Assembly (NCBI GenBank): GCA_947444195.1 | Contig: CANEZL010000025.1 | Coordinates: 1-64,000 of the forward strand | Length of the DNA stretch: 64,000 nt | Source of the DNA: Methylobacteriaceae bacterium | GTDB taxonomy: Bacteria; Pseudomonadota; Alphaproteobacteria; Rhizobiales; Beijerinckiaceae | Reading direction: 5' to 3' | In this document: piece by piece, positions 31,573-43,679 of the stretch | How positions within the stretch are numbered: the stretch's first letter is position 1 | How the letters are laid out: every line of letters starts with the position of its first letter | The notes under the pieces: model-generated | Seen by the model: the letters and a program-made list of their open reading frames with translations, nothing else | What the model was told of the DNA's origin: nothing | Databases searched by the model: none | Made by a program: the position numbers and the translations under genes

Positions 31573-31673
31573 GGAGCATGCTGCTTTTCCACGGAAACGG
31601 CATGCTCTATCTCTCTGTAATCGAACGATGATTTCTGAAAATCGGATTCCACTTTTCCGCATCGTGCTCTAGC
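31573..31673 (-). repeat. interspersed repeat family A (copy 2, inverted)
   Basis: Reverse complement agagcacgatgcggaaaagtggaatccgattttcag...gatagagcatgc...aagcagcatgctcc aligns with the 39681 copy. Confidence 0.75.
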
Positions 31674-31708
31674 CCGACGCGGCCGAGCTCGACGGTTGAG
31701 AAAGCCGA

Positions 31709-31744
31709 CACTCAGGATTATAGCATATGCTATAATCCTGAGTG
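31709..31744. promoter_or_regulatory. 36-bp perfect palindrome upstream of the TonB receptor gene; candidate operator
   Basis: CACTCAGGATTATAGCATATGCTATAATCCTGAGTG is identical to its reverse complement; contains TATAAT and ends 8 bp before the first candidate ATG. Confidence 0.7.
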
Positions 31745-31752
31745 AGACGTCC

Positions 31753-33945
31753 ATGACCATGCCTGATGCCTACGGTTTAGCAGGTCCTTCACGAGACGAT
31801 CCGCCCGCTGCCGCCGCGCGCGGGCGCGTCCTGGCTCGGCTCCTGCTGGCCGGCTCGTGCGTCGCCGCCGGGCTGATCGCGTCGCGGGGGGCCGCGGCCC
31901 AGGAGATCGTCGCCCTCGACGAGATCAGCGTCACCAGCCCGAGCCCGATCCAGCAGAGGGGCGTCGCCGAGGCGCGGCTGCCGACCGGCCTCCTGCCGGT
32001 GGCCACCGACACGTTCTCCCCCGTCACGGTGGTGACGGGGGAGCAGATCGCCCGCGATCAGCCGCGGACGCTCGGCGACGCCCTGCTCGACCGCCCCGGG
32101 ATCGCGTCCACCACCTACGCGCCGGGGGCGGCCTCCCGCCCCATCATCCGCGGCCTCGACAACGCCCGGGTGCGCATCCAGGAGAACGGCCTGTCCAACG
32201 GGGGCGTGACCGACCTCGGCGAGGACCACGCCGTGCCGATCAACCCGCTGACCGCGAGCCGCATCGAGGTGATCCGCGGCCCCGCGACCCTGCGCTACGG
32301 CTCGGGCGCCATCGGCGGGGTCGTCTCGGCCGAGAACAACCGCGTGCCGACCTCGATCCCCGTTCGCGGCATCCAGGGGCAGGTCACGACCGGCTACACC
32401 GGCGTCGACAACGGCAGGCTCGGCGCGGCCACGGTCGATGCCGGCATGGACGGCATCGCGGTCCATGCGGACGGTTTCGGGACGGCTTCGGACAGCTACG
32501 CCATCCCCGGCGGCATCCAGCCCAACTCGGCCGCGGCCACGCAGGGGGGTGCCTTCGGCCTCTCGGCGATCGGCGCGCGCGGCTTCGTCGGCATCGCCTA
32601 CGACCGCTACGACGCGCGCTACCAGATTCCCGGCGGTGCCGCGGCCCGGGAGCGCGCCTTCCTGGACCCGCGCCAGGACCGGGTCGTGTCGCGAGGCGAG
32701 TATCGCCCCCTCGCGGGGCCGATCGAGGTCGTCCGCTACTGGGCCGGCTACTCGGTGTTCCGGCACGACGAGACCGTGCTGGGGCCGACGGGCGGGTTCG
32801 AGGTCGGCGCGACCTTCAAGAACCGCGAGGGCGAGGCGCGGATCGAGGCGCAGCACGTCCCGGTCACGACGGATCTCGGCGTGCTCACGGGCGCCCTCGG
32901 CGTGCAGACCGGCCGGCGCGTCACCAACACCCTGGGCGAGAGCTTCCTGCCGCAGACGGATTCGCGCGCCGACGCCCTCTTCCTCTTCGAGGAACTCGCG
33001 GTGGGGAACGGGCTGCGGCTCCAGGCCGCCGGGCGCATCGAGGGCGCCCGCGTCAACGGCGTCGCGGCCCGGTTCCCGAGCGGCTACCTGCCGATTCCGG
33101 GGGCGGGCGAGCCCCTGCGGTTCGGTCTGACCCGCCGCTTCGCCCCCAGGAGCGCCAGCCTCGGCGCCCTGCAGGATCTGCCCTTCGACCTCGTGGGCAG
33201 CGTGAACGCCTCCTATGTCGAGCGCGCGCCCACCGGCTACGAGCTCTACTCGCAGGGTCCGCACGAGGCCACCAACACGTTCGAGATCGGCGACCCGTTC
33301 CTGCGGCTGGAGCGGGCGCGGACGGTGGAGATGAGCATCCGCCGGGCGGCCGGGCCCCTGCGTCTCGACGCGACCGGGTTCTACACGCGCTATACGGGCT
33401 TCATCGCCAAGCGCGAGACCGGGATCCTGTGCGGGGAGACCTTCGGCACCTGCGGCGTGGAGACCGCGGATCGCCAGATCGTCTACACGCAGCGCAACGC
33501 CGTCTTCTACGGGGCCGAGATCATCGGGCAGTACGACGCGATTCCCCTGGGCGACGGCTTCCTCGGCGTCGAGGGCCAGTTCGACGCCGTGCGCGCCACG
33601 TTCGACGACGGCACGAACGTGCCGCGCATCCCGCCCTACCGGGTCGGCGGCGGCGTGTACCTGCGCGCGGACGGCTGGTTCGCCCGGGTCAACCTGCTGC
33701 ACGCCTTCGCGCAGGACCGGTTCGGCACCTTCGACACGCCGACGCCGGGCTACGACGATCTGCGGGCGGAACTGAGCTACACCACGCCCCTCGACCGGGC
33801 GGCCTACGGCGCCGAGGAGATGACCCTGAGCCTCCAGGCCCGCAACCTCCTCGACGCCGACATCCGCAACGCGGCCTCGTTCAAGAAGGACGAGATTCTG
33901 CTGCCCGGACGCAACCTGCGCGCGTCCCTGACGATCCGCTTCTGA
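31753..33945 (+). CDS. TonB-dependent receptor
   Basis: VTVVTGEQIARDQPRTLGDALLDRPGIAST...RPIIRGLDNARVRIQENGLSNGGVTDLGEDHAVPINPLTASRIEVIRGPATLRYGSGAIGGVV plug domain; beta-barrel ending in LRASLTIRF. Confidence 0.93.
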   Translation: MTMPDAYGLAGPSRDDPPAAAARGRVLARLLLAGSCVAAGLIASRGAAAQEIVALDEISVTSPSPIQQRGVAEARLPTGLLPVATDTFSPVTVVTGEQIARDQPRTLGDALLDRPGIASTTYAPGAASRPIIRGLDNARVRIQENGLSNGGVTDLGEDHAVPINPLTASRIEVIRGPATLRYGSGAIGGVVSAENNRVPTSIPVRGIQGQVTTGYTGVDNGRLGAATVDAGMDGIAVHADGFGTASDSYAIPGGIQPNSAAATQGGAFGLSAIGARGFVGIAYDRYDARYQIPGGAAARERAFLDPRQDRVVSRGEYRPLAGPIEVVRYWAGYSVFRHDETVLGPTGGFEVGATFKNREGEARIEAQHVPVTTDLGVLTGALGVQTGRRVTNTLGESFLPQTDSRADALFLFEELAVGNGLRLQAAGRIEGARVNGVAARFPSGYLPIPGAGEPLRFGLTRRFAPRSASLGALQDLPFDLVGSVNASYVERAPTGYELYSQGPHEATNTFEIGDPFLRLERARTVEMSIRRAAGPLRLDATGFYTRYTGFIAKRETGILCGETFGTCGVETADRQIVYTQRNAVFYGAEIIGQYDAIPLGDGFLGVEGQFDAVRATFDDGTNVPRIPPYRVGGGVYLRADGWFARVNLLHAFAQDRFGTFDTPTPGYDDLRAELSYTTPLDRAAYGAEEMTLSLQARNLLDADIRNAASFKKDEILLPGRNLRASLTIRF

Positions 33946-34153
33946 GGCGATTCGTACTTGGCCCATTCGGCCGCTTCGGTGCGGCAGGCGCTTCCCGTCT
34001 CGTGCGAGCGGCAGGGTTCACACGAGGCGTGGGCCCGCATGCCTTCGCTGTCCCCACGGGGGAGGGGGGAGGCGGGGACGAGCGCCCGGAATGCGTGGAA
34101 GCACCGGCCCTGCGGGGAAGGCCTGCAATCCATCTGCGCGGGTGTCGCGCACC

Positions 34154-35326
34154 TCAGCCCGCCTCCCGCAGGGGCAGGCCCGTCTCCACCAGCCGGGCCC
34201 AGAACGAGGCGCCGATCGGGCCGGCCGCGTCGTTGAAGTCGTAGTGGGGGTGGTGGAGGGCGGCGCTGTCGCCGTTGCCGATGAACAGGTAGGCGCCGGG
34301 GCGGCGCCCGAGCATGTAGGAGAAATCCTCCGCCGCCATCATCGGCGCCACGTCGCGCTCGACATGGGCCTCGCCCACGAGGCCCGCGGCCACGTCCGCC
34401 ATGAAGCGGGCCTCGGCCGGATCGTTCTCGGTGACGGGGTAGCTCGATCCGAAATCGGTGGTGCCCTGGGCGCCGAACGCGGCGGCGACGCCGGAGACCA
34501 GGGCGGCGATGCGCGCCTTGACGAGGTCGCGCACCTCCTGGGACAGGGCCCGCACGGTGCCGCGCAGGATCACGGTCTGCGGCAGCACGTTGAACGCCTC
34601 GCCCGCCTCCAGCGCGCAGACCGAGACCACCGCCGATTGCAGGGGATCGAGGTTGCGCGACACGATCGATTGCAGGGCGATGACCACGTGGCTCGCCGCC
34701 ACCACGCTGTCCACCGTGTGCTGGGGCAGGGCGGCGTGGCCCCCCCGGCCCTCGACCGTGATGGTGAAGCGGTCGGTGGAGGCCATGATCGGGCCGGGCC
34801 GGATCGCGAACCGGCCGAGGGGAAGGCCGGGGATGTTGTGCATGCCGTAGACCGCCTCGATGCCGAAGCGCTCCATCAGCCCGTCCTCGACCATGGCCTC
34901 GCCGCCGCCGCCGCCTTCCTCGGCGGGCTGGAAGATCAGCACGGCCTGCCCGTCGAAGTCGCGGGTCTCGGCGAGGTAGCGGGCGGCGCCCAGCAGCATC
35001 GCCGTGTGCCCGTCATGGCCGCAGGCATGCATCCGGTTGGGAACGCGCGAGCGGTAGGGCAGGTCGCGCACCTCCCGGATCGGCAGGGCGTCCATGTCGG
35101 CGCGCAGGCCGATGGCGCGGTTCGAGGCGCCGCCCCGGATCACCCCCACCACGCCGGTGCGGCCGATGCCGGTGACCACCGCGTCGCAGCCGAAGGCCGT
35201 GAGCTTGTCGGCGACGAAGCCCGCCGTGCGCTCCACGTCGTAGAGGAGTTCGGGATGGGCATGCAGGTCCTGCCGCCAGGCGGCGATCTCGTCGGCGAAG
35301 GCCTGAATCCGGTCGATGACGGGCAT
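34154..35326 (-). CDS. M20 family metallopeptidase / amidohydrolase
   Basis: RQDLHAHPELLYDVERTAGFVADKL...IGLRADMDALPI...MHACGHDGHTAMLLGAARYLAE. Confidence 0.95.
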   Translation of the reverse strand: MPVIDRIQAFADEIAAWRQDLHAHPELLYDVERTAGFVADKLTAFGCDAVVTGIGRTGVVGVIRGGASNRAIGLRADMDALPIREVRDLPYRSRVPNRMHACGHDGHTAMLLGAARYLAETRDFDGQAVLIFQPAEEGGGGGEAMVEDGLMERFGIEAVYGMHNIPGLPLGRFAIRPGPIMASTDRFTITVEGRGGHAALPQHTVDSVVAASHVVIALQSIVSRNLDPLQSAVVSVCALEAGEAFNVLPQTVILRGTVRALSQEVRDLVKARIAALVSGVAAAFGAQGTTDFGSSYPVTENDPAEARFMADVAAGLVGEAHVERDVAPMMAAEDFSYMLGRRPGAYLFIGNGDSAALHHPHYDFNDAAGPIGASFWARLVETGLPLREAG

Positions 35327-35387
35327 GGGACACGCGGTTGGGAGCTTGGCTGGGTCGGCAGGAGCAAACAGGGGGCCAGCCCGTCCG

Positions 35388-35869
35388 TCAACGCGCCTTG
35401 CGGGCGATGTCGCGGGCGATGCGGCCCGTCTCGTCCGCGAGCCGCCGCCGGCGGCGCGCCGGGGGCGGGGCGGCCTCGGCGGCGAGGTCGTCGAGGATCG
35501 GGCAATCGGGCCGCCCGTCGCCGCAGCAGGTCCGGGCGAGGTGCTCCAGGCTGCGGGCCATGCCCTCCAGTTCCGCGATCCGCTGGCGGAGTTCGCCGAC
35601 CTGGGCCAGCGCCAGGGCCTTCACCGCCGCGCTCGGGCGCGCCCGGTCGTGCCACAGGGCGAGCAGTTCGCCGATCGCCTCGACGCCGAAGCCGAGATCC
35701 CGTGCCCGGCGGATGAAGCGCAGGGCGTGCAGGTCCGCCGGGCCGTAATGGCGGTAGCCGGCTTCGGAGCGCGGCGCCGGCGGCAGCAGGCCGGTCTCCT
35801 CGTACCAGCGGATCATCTTGGCCGAGACGCCGGTCCGCCGCGCCGCCTCGCCGATGGTGACCGTGCCGC

Positions 35870-35873
<4 letters not shown>
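35388..35873 (-). CDS. cueR: Cu(I)-responsive MerR family regulator
   Basis: VTIGEAARRTGVSAKMIRWYEETGLLPPAPRSEAGYRHYGPADLHALRFIRRARDLGF and C-terminal metal site CCGDGRPDCPIL; ATGA overlap with copA. Confidence 0.92.
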
Positions 35874-38359
<2,486 letters not shown>

Positions 38360-38372
38360 GCCCACTGATGTG

Positions 38373-38395
38373 GACCTTCCCATCATGGGAAGGTC
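38373..38395 (-). promoter_or_regulatory. CueR operator/promoter of copA
   Basis: gaccttcccATCATgggaaggtc: 9-bp perfect arms. Minus strand reads TTGACC-19 bp-CACATC, the long-spacer MerR-type promoter layout. Confidence 0.85.
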
Positions 38396-38409
38396 AAGGG
38401 CTGCGCCGG

Positions 38410-39669
38410 TCAGGCGGCGGGCCGCTCCGTCCGCCGCTCGATCCGCTCGGGCAGGACGACGCGGACGGTGGTGCCCCGGTCGAGCACGCTCTCGATGACG
38501 AGGCGGCCGCGATGGCGGTTGAGGCTGTGCTTGACGATGGCGAGGCCGAGGCCGGTGCCGCCCTGCTGGCGGCTCGAGGCCGCGTCGACCCGGTAGAAGC
38601 GCTCGGTGAGGCGCGGGATGTGCTCGGGGGCGATGCCCGGCCCGTCGTCCTGCACGGTCAGGACGATCTCGCCCCCGTGCCGCCCCTCGGCCCGGGCGAG
38701 GCTCACGCTGACGGTCCCTCCGCCGTACTTCACGGCGTTGGCGACGAGGTTCTCCACCACGCGCTGCAACTCGTCCGCCTCGCCGAGGACCGGGAAGCGC
38801 CCGTCGCCCGCGAAGGACACGGTGACGCCGCGCTCGGCCGCCAGCGGCACCTGCGCCTCGACCATCTGGCGGGCCACGAGGCCGAAATCCACCACCTGCG
38901 TCGGCGGCATGTGCTCGCGCAACTCGATGCGCGAGAGCGAGAGCAGGTCGTCGATGAGCCGGGTCATGCGCAGGGCCTGGGTGCGCATGATGGCGAGGAA
39001 GCGCTCGCGGGCCGGCGCGTCGTTGCGGGCGGGCCCCTGCAGCGTCTCGATGAAGCCGAGGAGGGAGGCGAGCGGCGTGCGCAGCTCGTGGCTGGCATTG
39101 GCCACGAAATCCACCCGCATGGTCTCCAGGCGCCGGGCGGAGGTGAGGTCGCGCAGGAACAGCACCACGCTCGGCCCCGAGCCGTCCGGCATGGTGATGG
39201 GCCCGATCTGCACCTCGAAGGCCCGCTCCGTGGGCACGCGCACGGCGTAGGACACCTTGATCGGCGCCCCCGTGCGGCACACCTCCTCGATCCCGTCGAG
39301 GACGTCCGGCGCGCGCAGGGCGAAGGAGAGGGGATGGCGCAGGCGCAGCGGCGGCAGGAGGGCGCGGGCGGCCGGGTTCGCCTCGATCACCACGGCCCGG
39401 CGGTCGACCAGGATCACGGGGTCGGGAATGTTGGCGAGCAGCGCCTCGGCCACCGCGTAGCGGTCGGCGGCGGCGCGGATGGGCTCGGGCACGACGGCCG
39501 GCCTGCGCAGGCTCCCGAGCAGGCCGCCGATGCAGATGGCGGCCAGCGACGCCAGGACCAGGGCCGCGTCCAGGCCGCCATACAGGGCCGCCGCGGCCCA
39601 GATCAGGCTCGCCGTGACCGCCGCACCGGTCCAGGCCGCTTTCGCGCTGACGTTGCGGGCCATGTCCAT
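38410..39669 (-). CDS. PhoR-like sensor histidine kinase
   Basis: PAS-like segment; VDFVANASHELRTPLASLLGFIETLQG, NLVANAVKYG, DDGPGIAPEHIPRLTERFYRVDAASSRQQGGTGLGLAIVKH. Confidence 0.92.
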   Translation of the reverse strand: MDMARNVSAKAAWTGAAVTASLIWAAAALYGGLDAALVLASLAAICIGGLLGSLRRPAVVPEPIRAAADRYAVAEALLANIPDPVILVDRRAVVIEANPAARALLPPLRLRHPLSFALRAPDVLDGIEEVCRTGAPIKVSYAVRVPTERAFEVQIGPITMPDGSGPSVVLFLRDLTSARRLETMRVDFVANASHELRTPLASLLGFIETLQGPARNDAPARERFLAIMRTQALRMTRLIDDLLSLSRIELREHMPPTQVVDFGLVARQMVEAQVPLAAERGVTVSFAGDGRFPVLGEADELQRVVENLVANAVKYGGGTVSVSLARAEGRHGGEIVLTVQDDGPGIAPEHIPRLTERFYRVDAASSRQQGGTGLGLAIVKHSLNRHRGRLVIESVLDRGTTVRVVLPERIERRTERPAA

Positions 39670-39680
39670 GCCCTCAGCCC

Positions 39681-39783
39681 TGGAGCACGATGCGAGAAGG
39701 TGGAAGCCGGCTTTTCGGGATCATCGTGCGGCCACGAAGAGATAGAGCCCGCTGCTGCTCCCGTGAAAGAGCAGCATGCTCCA
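39681..39783 (+). repeat. interspersed repeat family A (copy 3)
   Basis: tggagcacgatgcgagaaggtggaagccggcttttcgggatcatcgtgcggccacgaagagatagagcccgctgctgctcccgtgaaagagcagcatgctcc. Confidence 0.75.
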
Positions 39784-39789
39784 GGGAGA

Positions 39790-40830
39790 TCAGCGGCCCG
39801 GATCGCCGCCCGTGCCGCGGCCGCGCGTGGCGACCGCGTGGACGCCGAGCATCAGCAGCGCCACGGCGAAGGGCACGAGGTAATAGCAGACCCGGAACAG
39901 GAGCAGCGATCCCAGCACGTGCTCCCGCGGCAGGTAGGAGAGCGCGATCAGCACGGTGGATTCGAAGACGCCCGCGCCGCCCGGCACGTTCGAGGCGATG
40001 CCGAGCATGGCGGCCAGCACGTAGATCGCCAGGAAGGTGGTGAAGCCCAGGCCGAGATCGGCCGGCATCAGCACGTAGAGCACCGCCGCGGCGGCGCAGA
40101 CATCGCCGATGCCGACGATCATCTGGCCGATGGAGACCGAGGCGCCCGGCAGTTCGAGCCGCCAGTGCTTCACGGTCACGCTGCGGCGCTTGGCCGAGAC
40201 CCAGGCGAGATAGGCGAGCACGGCGGCGAGCGCCGCGAGGCCGACCCCCTGGTTGATGCGGATGGAGGTGAAGGCGAGGCCCGCGAGCTGGCCCGCCTCG
40301 ATGATCAGGCTGAGGCCGAGCACTACGCCCATGCCGAGCCAGAAGGTGAAGCCCGCGATCACCGTGAGCGCGGCGATCTTGGAAGCACTCAGGCCGTGGC
40401 GGGAGTAGATCCAGTAGCGGATCGTGCCCGCGGTGAAGAGGGCGAAGCCGAGGGTGAAGCTCACCGCGTAGCTCGTGAAGGAGGCGAGCGCGGTGACGCT
40501 GTAGGGCACCTTGATGCGGAGCTGTCGCAGGGCCAGCGCGTCGTAGCCGGTGAGGAACAGGTAGCTCACCACCACGAATCCGAAGGCGACGGTGAACTGG
40601 CGCCCCGTGGTCGCCGCCATGGCCGCCTGGAGCTGGGCCCAGGTGATGTCCTGCGACAGGTGCCAGAGCACCACCACGGAGACGATGAACAGGGCGGCGC
40701 TGGCGAGGGTGCCGAGCCAGGCGTAGCGGCTGCGCTTGCGCCCGGCCTGCGGGACGCCGGCCGCCTGCGCGTCCGCGTCGATCGCGTCGGCCTCCTCGAT
40801 CGCCCTGCGATGCTGGCCCTGGAAGTTCAT
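39790..40830 (-). CDS. lysylphosphatidylglycerol synthase-like / UPF0104 membrane protein
   Basis: Multi-TM; LASFTSYAVSFTLGFALFTAGTIRYWIYSRHGLSASKIAAL and SNVPGGAGVFESTVLIAL. Confidence 0.88.
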   Translation of the reverse strand: MNFQGQHRRAIEEADAIDADAQAAGVPQAGRKRSRYAWLGTLASAALFIVSVVVLWHLSQDITWAQLQAAMAATTGRQFTVAFGFVVVSYLFLTGYDALALRQLRIKVPYSVTALASFTSYAVSFTLGFALFTAGTIRYWIYSRHGLSASKIAALTVIAGFTFWLGMGVVLGLSLIIEAGQLAGLAFTSIRINQGVGLAALAAVLAYLAWVSAKRRSVTVKHWRLELPGASVSIGQMIVGIGDVCAAAAVLYVLMPADLGLGFTTFLAIYVLAAMLGIASNVPGGAGVFESTVLIALSYLPREHVLGSLLLFRVCYYLVPFAVALLMLGVHAVATRGRGTGGDPGR

Positions 40831-41026
40831 GCCGATGGGTGTCCGCCTTCCTCCGGAGCGGCCGGCCTCCCGCGAGCGGGCGACGGCGCCGGGCCGGAAT
40901 CCGCGGACATGCCCGGAAACCTGCCTGATCGTTGTTATGCCGCGGCGCGGCCCGGGCACGCCGACCCGCCGCGCATGATCCGCATGTAGGACCAACGGCC
41001 TCGGAAGACCAGCGACGCCGCGCGTC

Positions 41027-41668
41027 TCAGCTGTTGCCCGCCGGAGATGTCCGCAGGATGACGGCCGCCTCCGCGAGGCCGGCCCGGATCCGCGCCGGGA
41101 CCTCGGGGGAGGTGCAGACATAGGTGGGGCTCGGATGCGGCACGCCGATCACCGGCAGGCCGGGCCGCAGCGCCGCGATCGCGGGCCGCGCCTCCCCGGC
41201 GAAGCGGCCCGCCAGCACCGCGACCGCCAGATCGGGCAGGAGATCGAGGAAGGGCGCGAGATAGGGCTCGGCCGCCCGGAGCTCATCCCGGCGCGGGGGC
41301 CGGTTGCGCGCGCCCTCCGCGTGGATCACCCAGGGCACCGCGTTCCAGATCACGCTGTCGCCGCGGGGGATGCCGGCCTCGCGCAGGAAGCGGAACAGGT
41401 TGGCGGCGGTGCCGGTGGCGCTGTCGCGGGTGACGAAGCCGGTGTGCAGGACGGCGGGCCCCGGCGTTTCGAGGAGAAGCAGCATCCGGGCACGGACGCC
41501 GCCGTCGAGGGGATCGGGATCGGGGACGGGCGCGCCCCGCTCCATGCCGATGCGGCGGGCGAGGGCGCGGATCGGCGCGATGTGGGGGACTTCCGCCAGG
41601 GCGCGGCGCACGGCGAGCCGGGCCGGGTCGCGCAGGGATTTCGGATGGTCCGGTGCCGGCTCGCTCAT
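41027..41668 (-). CDS. uracil-DNA glycosylase-like protein
   Basis: RMLLLLETPGPAVLHTGFVTRDSATGTAANLFRFLREAGIPRGDSVIWNAVPW...VIGVPHPSPTYV. Confidence 0.75.
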   Translation of the reverse strand: MSEPAPDHPKSLRDPARLAVRRALAEVPHIAPIRALARRIGMERGAPVPDPDPLDGGVRARMLLLLETPGPAVLHTGFVTRDSATGTAANLFRFLREAGIPRGDSVIWNAVPWVIHAEGARNRPPRRDELRAAEPYLAPFLDLLPDLAVAVLAGRFAGEARPAIAALRPGLPVIGVPHPSPTYVCTSPEVPARIRAGLAEAAVILRTSPAGNS

Positions 41669-42429
41669 CCGGCCCGGTCGCGCAGGGCCGCGAGCGCCGG
41701 CGGCAGCGCCCCGGAGAGGCGGAAGCGCTCGCGTCCCTCCTCCTGCTCCAGCCGCGCCTCCAGGCCGGCCGGGCCGCCGAACTGGAAGCCGATCTGGCTG
41801 GCATAGGCCGCGCAGGCTCGAAGCTTCGCCTCCGCCCCCCCGGAATCGAGCGGGAGGGCGATCTCGGGCAGGCCGGCGAAGAGCGGGGCGAGGGGCTGCT
41901 TCGGCTCGGCCGCGCGCACCGTGTAGGGGAAGTCGCGCCACCACAGGACCGGCAGGGGAAGGCCGAGCCCGCGCAGGGCCTCGACCACGCGGACGTGATC
42001 CACGTGGCCGCCGATCGCCTGCGGAGCGAGGAGGAGATCCGGCGCGGTCTCGCGGATCAGCGCCGCCAGGGCGGGCCCGAGTTCGGCGGCGACGCGGTCG
42101 CCGTCCCGGGGCGCCCCGAAGAGTTCGGGCGCCGAGCCGTAGCCCCGGTGCGGCGCCTCGCGGAAGGGCAGGTGCACGGGCGGGGCGATGCCCAGATGCT
42201 CGGCCGCCCGCACGTCCTCGCTCCGGCGCAGGGCCATGTAGTCGACGTCGGGAGACAGGCCCTTGTCGAGCTGGCAGGCCAGGGCGAAGCCCTGCGGGTC
42301 CGGCACCGAGGCGGTGAACACCGTCGCCATGACCACGCGCCAGCCGTCGGCGGCGAGGAGCTCCAGCGTCCCGCCGCAGGAGAAGGCGGCGTCGTCGAGA
42401 TGGGGCGAGAGGGCGAGGGCGGTGGGCAC
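41665..42429 (-). CDS. PIG-L family deacetylase
   Basis: GTG start VPTALALSPHLDDAAFSCGGTLELLAADGWRVVMATVFTAS; GHVDHVRVVEAL second zinc motif. Confidence 0.9.
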   Translation of the reverse strand: MPTALALSPHLDDAAFSCGGTLELLAADGWRVVMATVFTASVPDPQGFALACQLDKGLSPDVDYMALRRSEDVRAAEHLGIAPPVHLPFREAPHRGYGSAPELFGAPRDGDRVAAELGPALAALIRETAPDLLLAPQAIGGHVDHVRVVEALRGLGLPLPVLWWRDFPYTVRAAEPKQPLAPLFAGLPEIALPLDSGGAEAKLRACAAYASQIGFQFGGPAGLEARLEQEEGRERFRLSGALPPALAALRDRAG

Positions 42430-42440
42430 GCGACGGCCTG

Positions 42441-43679
42441 TCAGAGCAGGTGGGGCTCGGCCCGGAAGCGGCAGTTCGGGTCGTGCGGCAGCACGTCCGC
42501 GAAGCCGGTCGCCGGCGCCTGCCCGGCGACCGCGGCGTAGACCCCCATGATCTGCCGCCCCACCGCCGTCCAGGAATAGACCCGGCGGCACTCCGCGAGG
42601 CCGGCCTTGGCCAGCCGCAGGCGCAGGGGCTCCTCCTCCACGATGCGGGTGAGCGCGCGGGCGAGCGCCGGCACGTCGCCGGGCTCCACGAGGAGGCCGT
42701 TCTCCTCGTCGCGCAGGCAGTCCGAGACCCCGACGGAGTGGGTGGAGACCACGGCGAGGCCCGCGGCCATGGCCTCCAGGATGGTGTTGGAGAAGCCCTC
42801 CGCGTAGGTGGGCGAGACGAAGACGTCGGCCGCGCGGTAGAGGTCTGGCACGTCCGCGTAGTCGGCGTAGCCCGTGAAGCGGATCTCCGCCTCGGAGAAG
42901 CCGAGCTGTCCGGCGAGCGCCATGGCCGGGTCCACGTCGGGCCCGATCCCCGAGATGACGGCCGCGAACGGCGTCTCCTGCTCGCGGAGCGCGGCCAGCG
43001 CCTCGATGAAGTCGAGCACGCCTTTCCGGCGGTCGACGCGGCCGTGGTAGAACAGGCGCACAGGCCCGTCGTGAGATTCAGGTAAGCCGTCGTCGGACCC
43101 TTGCGCAAAGCGTGCCGTGTCGACCGCGCCCGGCACGATGGTGAAGCGGGCGGGGTCCGACCCCAGCCGGTCGCAGACCTCGGCCACGAAGGACTTGCCG
43201 CCGATCAGCAACGCGTTGGCGTTGGCCAGAACCTCGCACATGGCGACCCGGTGGGTCTCGCAGCAGGAGCCGACCCAGTGGCCGTCGCCGCCCTGGATCG
43301 AGACCACGTTGGGCACGCCGAGGCCCTTCGAGGCCAGCAGCGTCGCCCAGCCGGTGGGGTAGCCGTACTGCGCGTGCAGCACGTCGAAGGGCTTGCGTGC
43401 GTGCTCGGCGCGGATCGTCTCCACCATCGTGTCGATGTCGCGCTCGAAATCGCCGCTCTCCTGCTCGCCGAGCTGTTCGAGGCCGACGACGCGCACGCCC
43501 GGCACCGGCGGGGGCGGGCCGCCGCCGTAGACCCGGGTGCCGAAGGCGTCGCCCCGGTACTGCGAGATCATCGTGACGTCGTGGCCGGCCTGGACCAGCT
43601 CGCGCAGCAGGTTCTGCGCGTAGACGCTCATGCCGGAGATCGCCGGGAAATAGCGCCGGCTGACGAAGCAGATCCTCAT
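42441..43679 (-). CDS. glycosyltransferase family 4 protein
   Basis: MRICFVSRRYFPAISGMSVYAQNLLRELVQAGHDVTMISQY...LFYHGRVDRRKGVLDFIEAL...SPTYAEGFSNTILEAMAAGLAVVST (EX7E). Confidence 0.93.
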   Translation of the reverse strand: MRICFVSRRYFPAISGMSVYAQNLLRELVQAGHDVTMISQYRGDAFGTRVYGGGPPPPVPGVRVVGLEQLGEQESGDFERDIDTMVETIRAEHARKPFDVLHAQYGYPTGWATLLASKGLGVPNVVSIQGGDGHWVGSCCETHRVAMCEVLANANALLIGGKSFVAEVCDRLGSDPARFTIVPGAVDTARFAQGSDDGLPESHDGPVRLFYHGRVDRRKGVLDFIEALAALREQETPFAAVISGIGPDVDPAMALAGQLGFSEAEIRFTGYADYADVPDLYRAADVFVSPTYAEGFSNTILEAMAAGLAVVSTHSVGVSDCLRDEENGLLVEPGDVPALARALTRIVEEEPLRLRLAKAGLAECRRVYSWTAVGRQIMGVYAAVAGQAPATGFADVLPHDPNCRFRAEPHLL

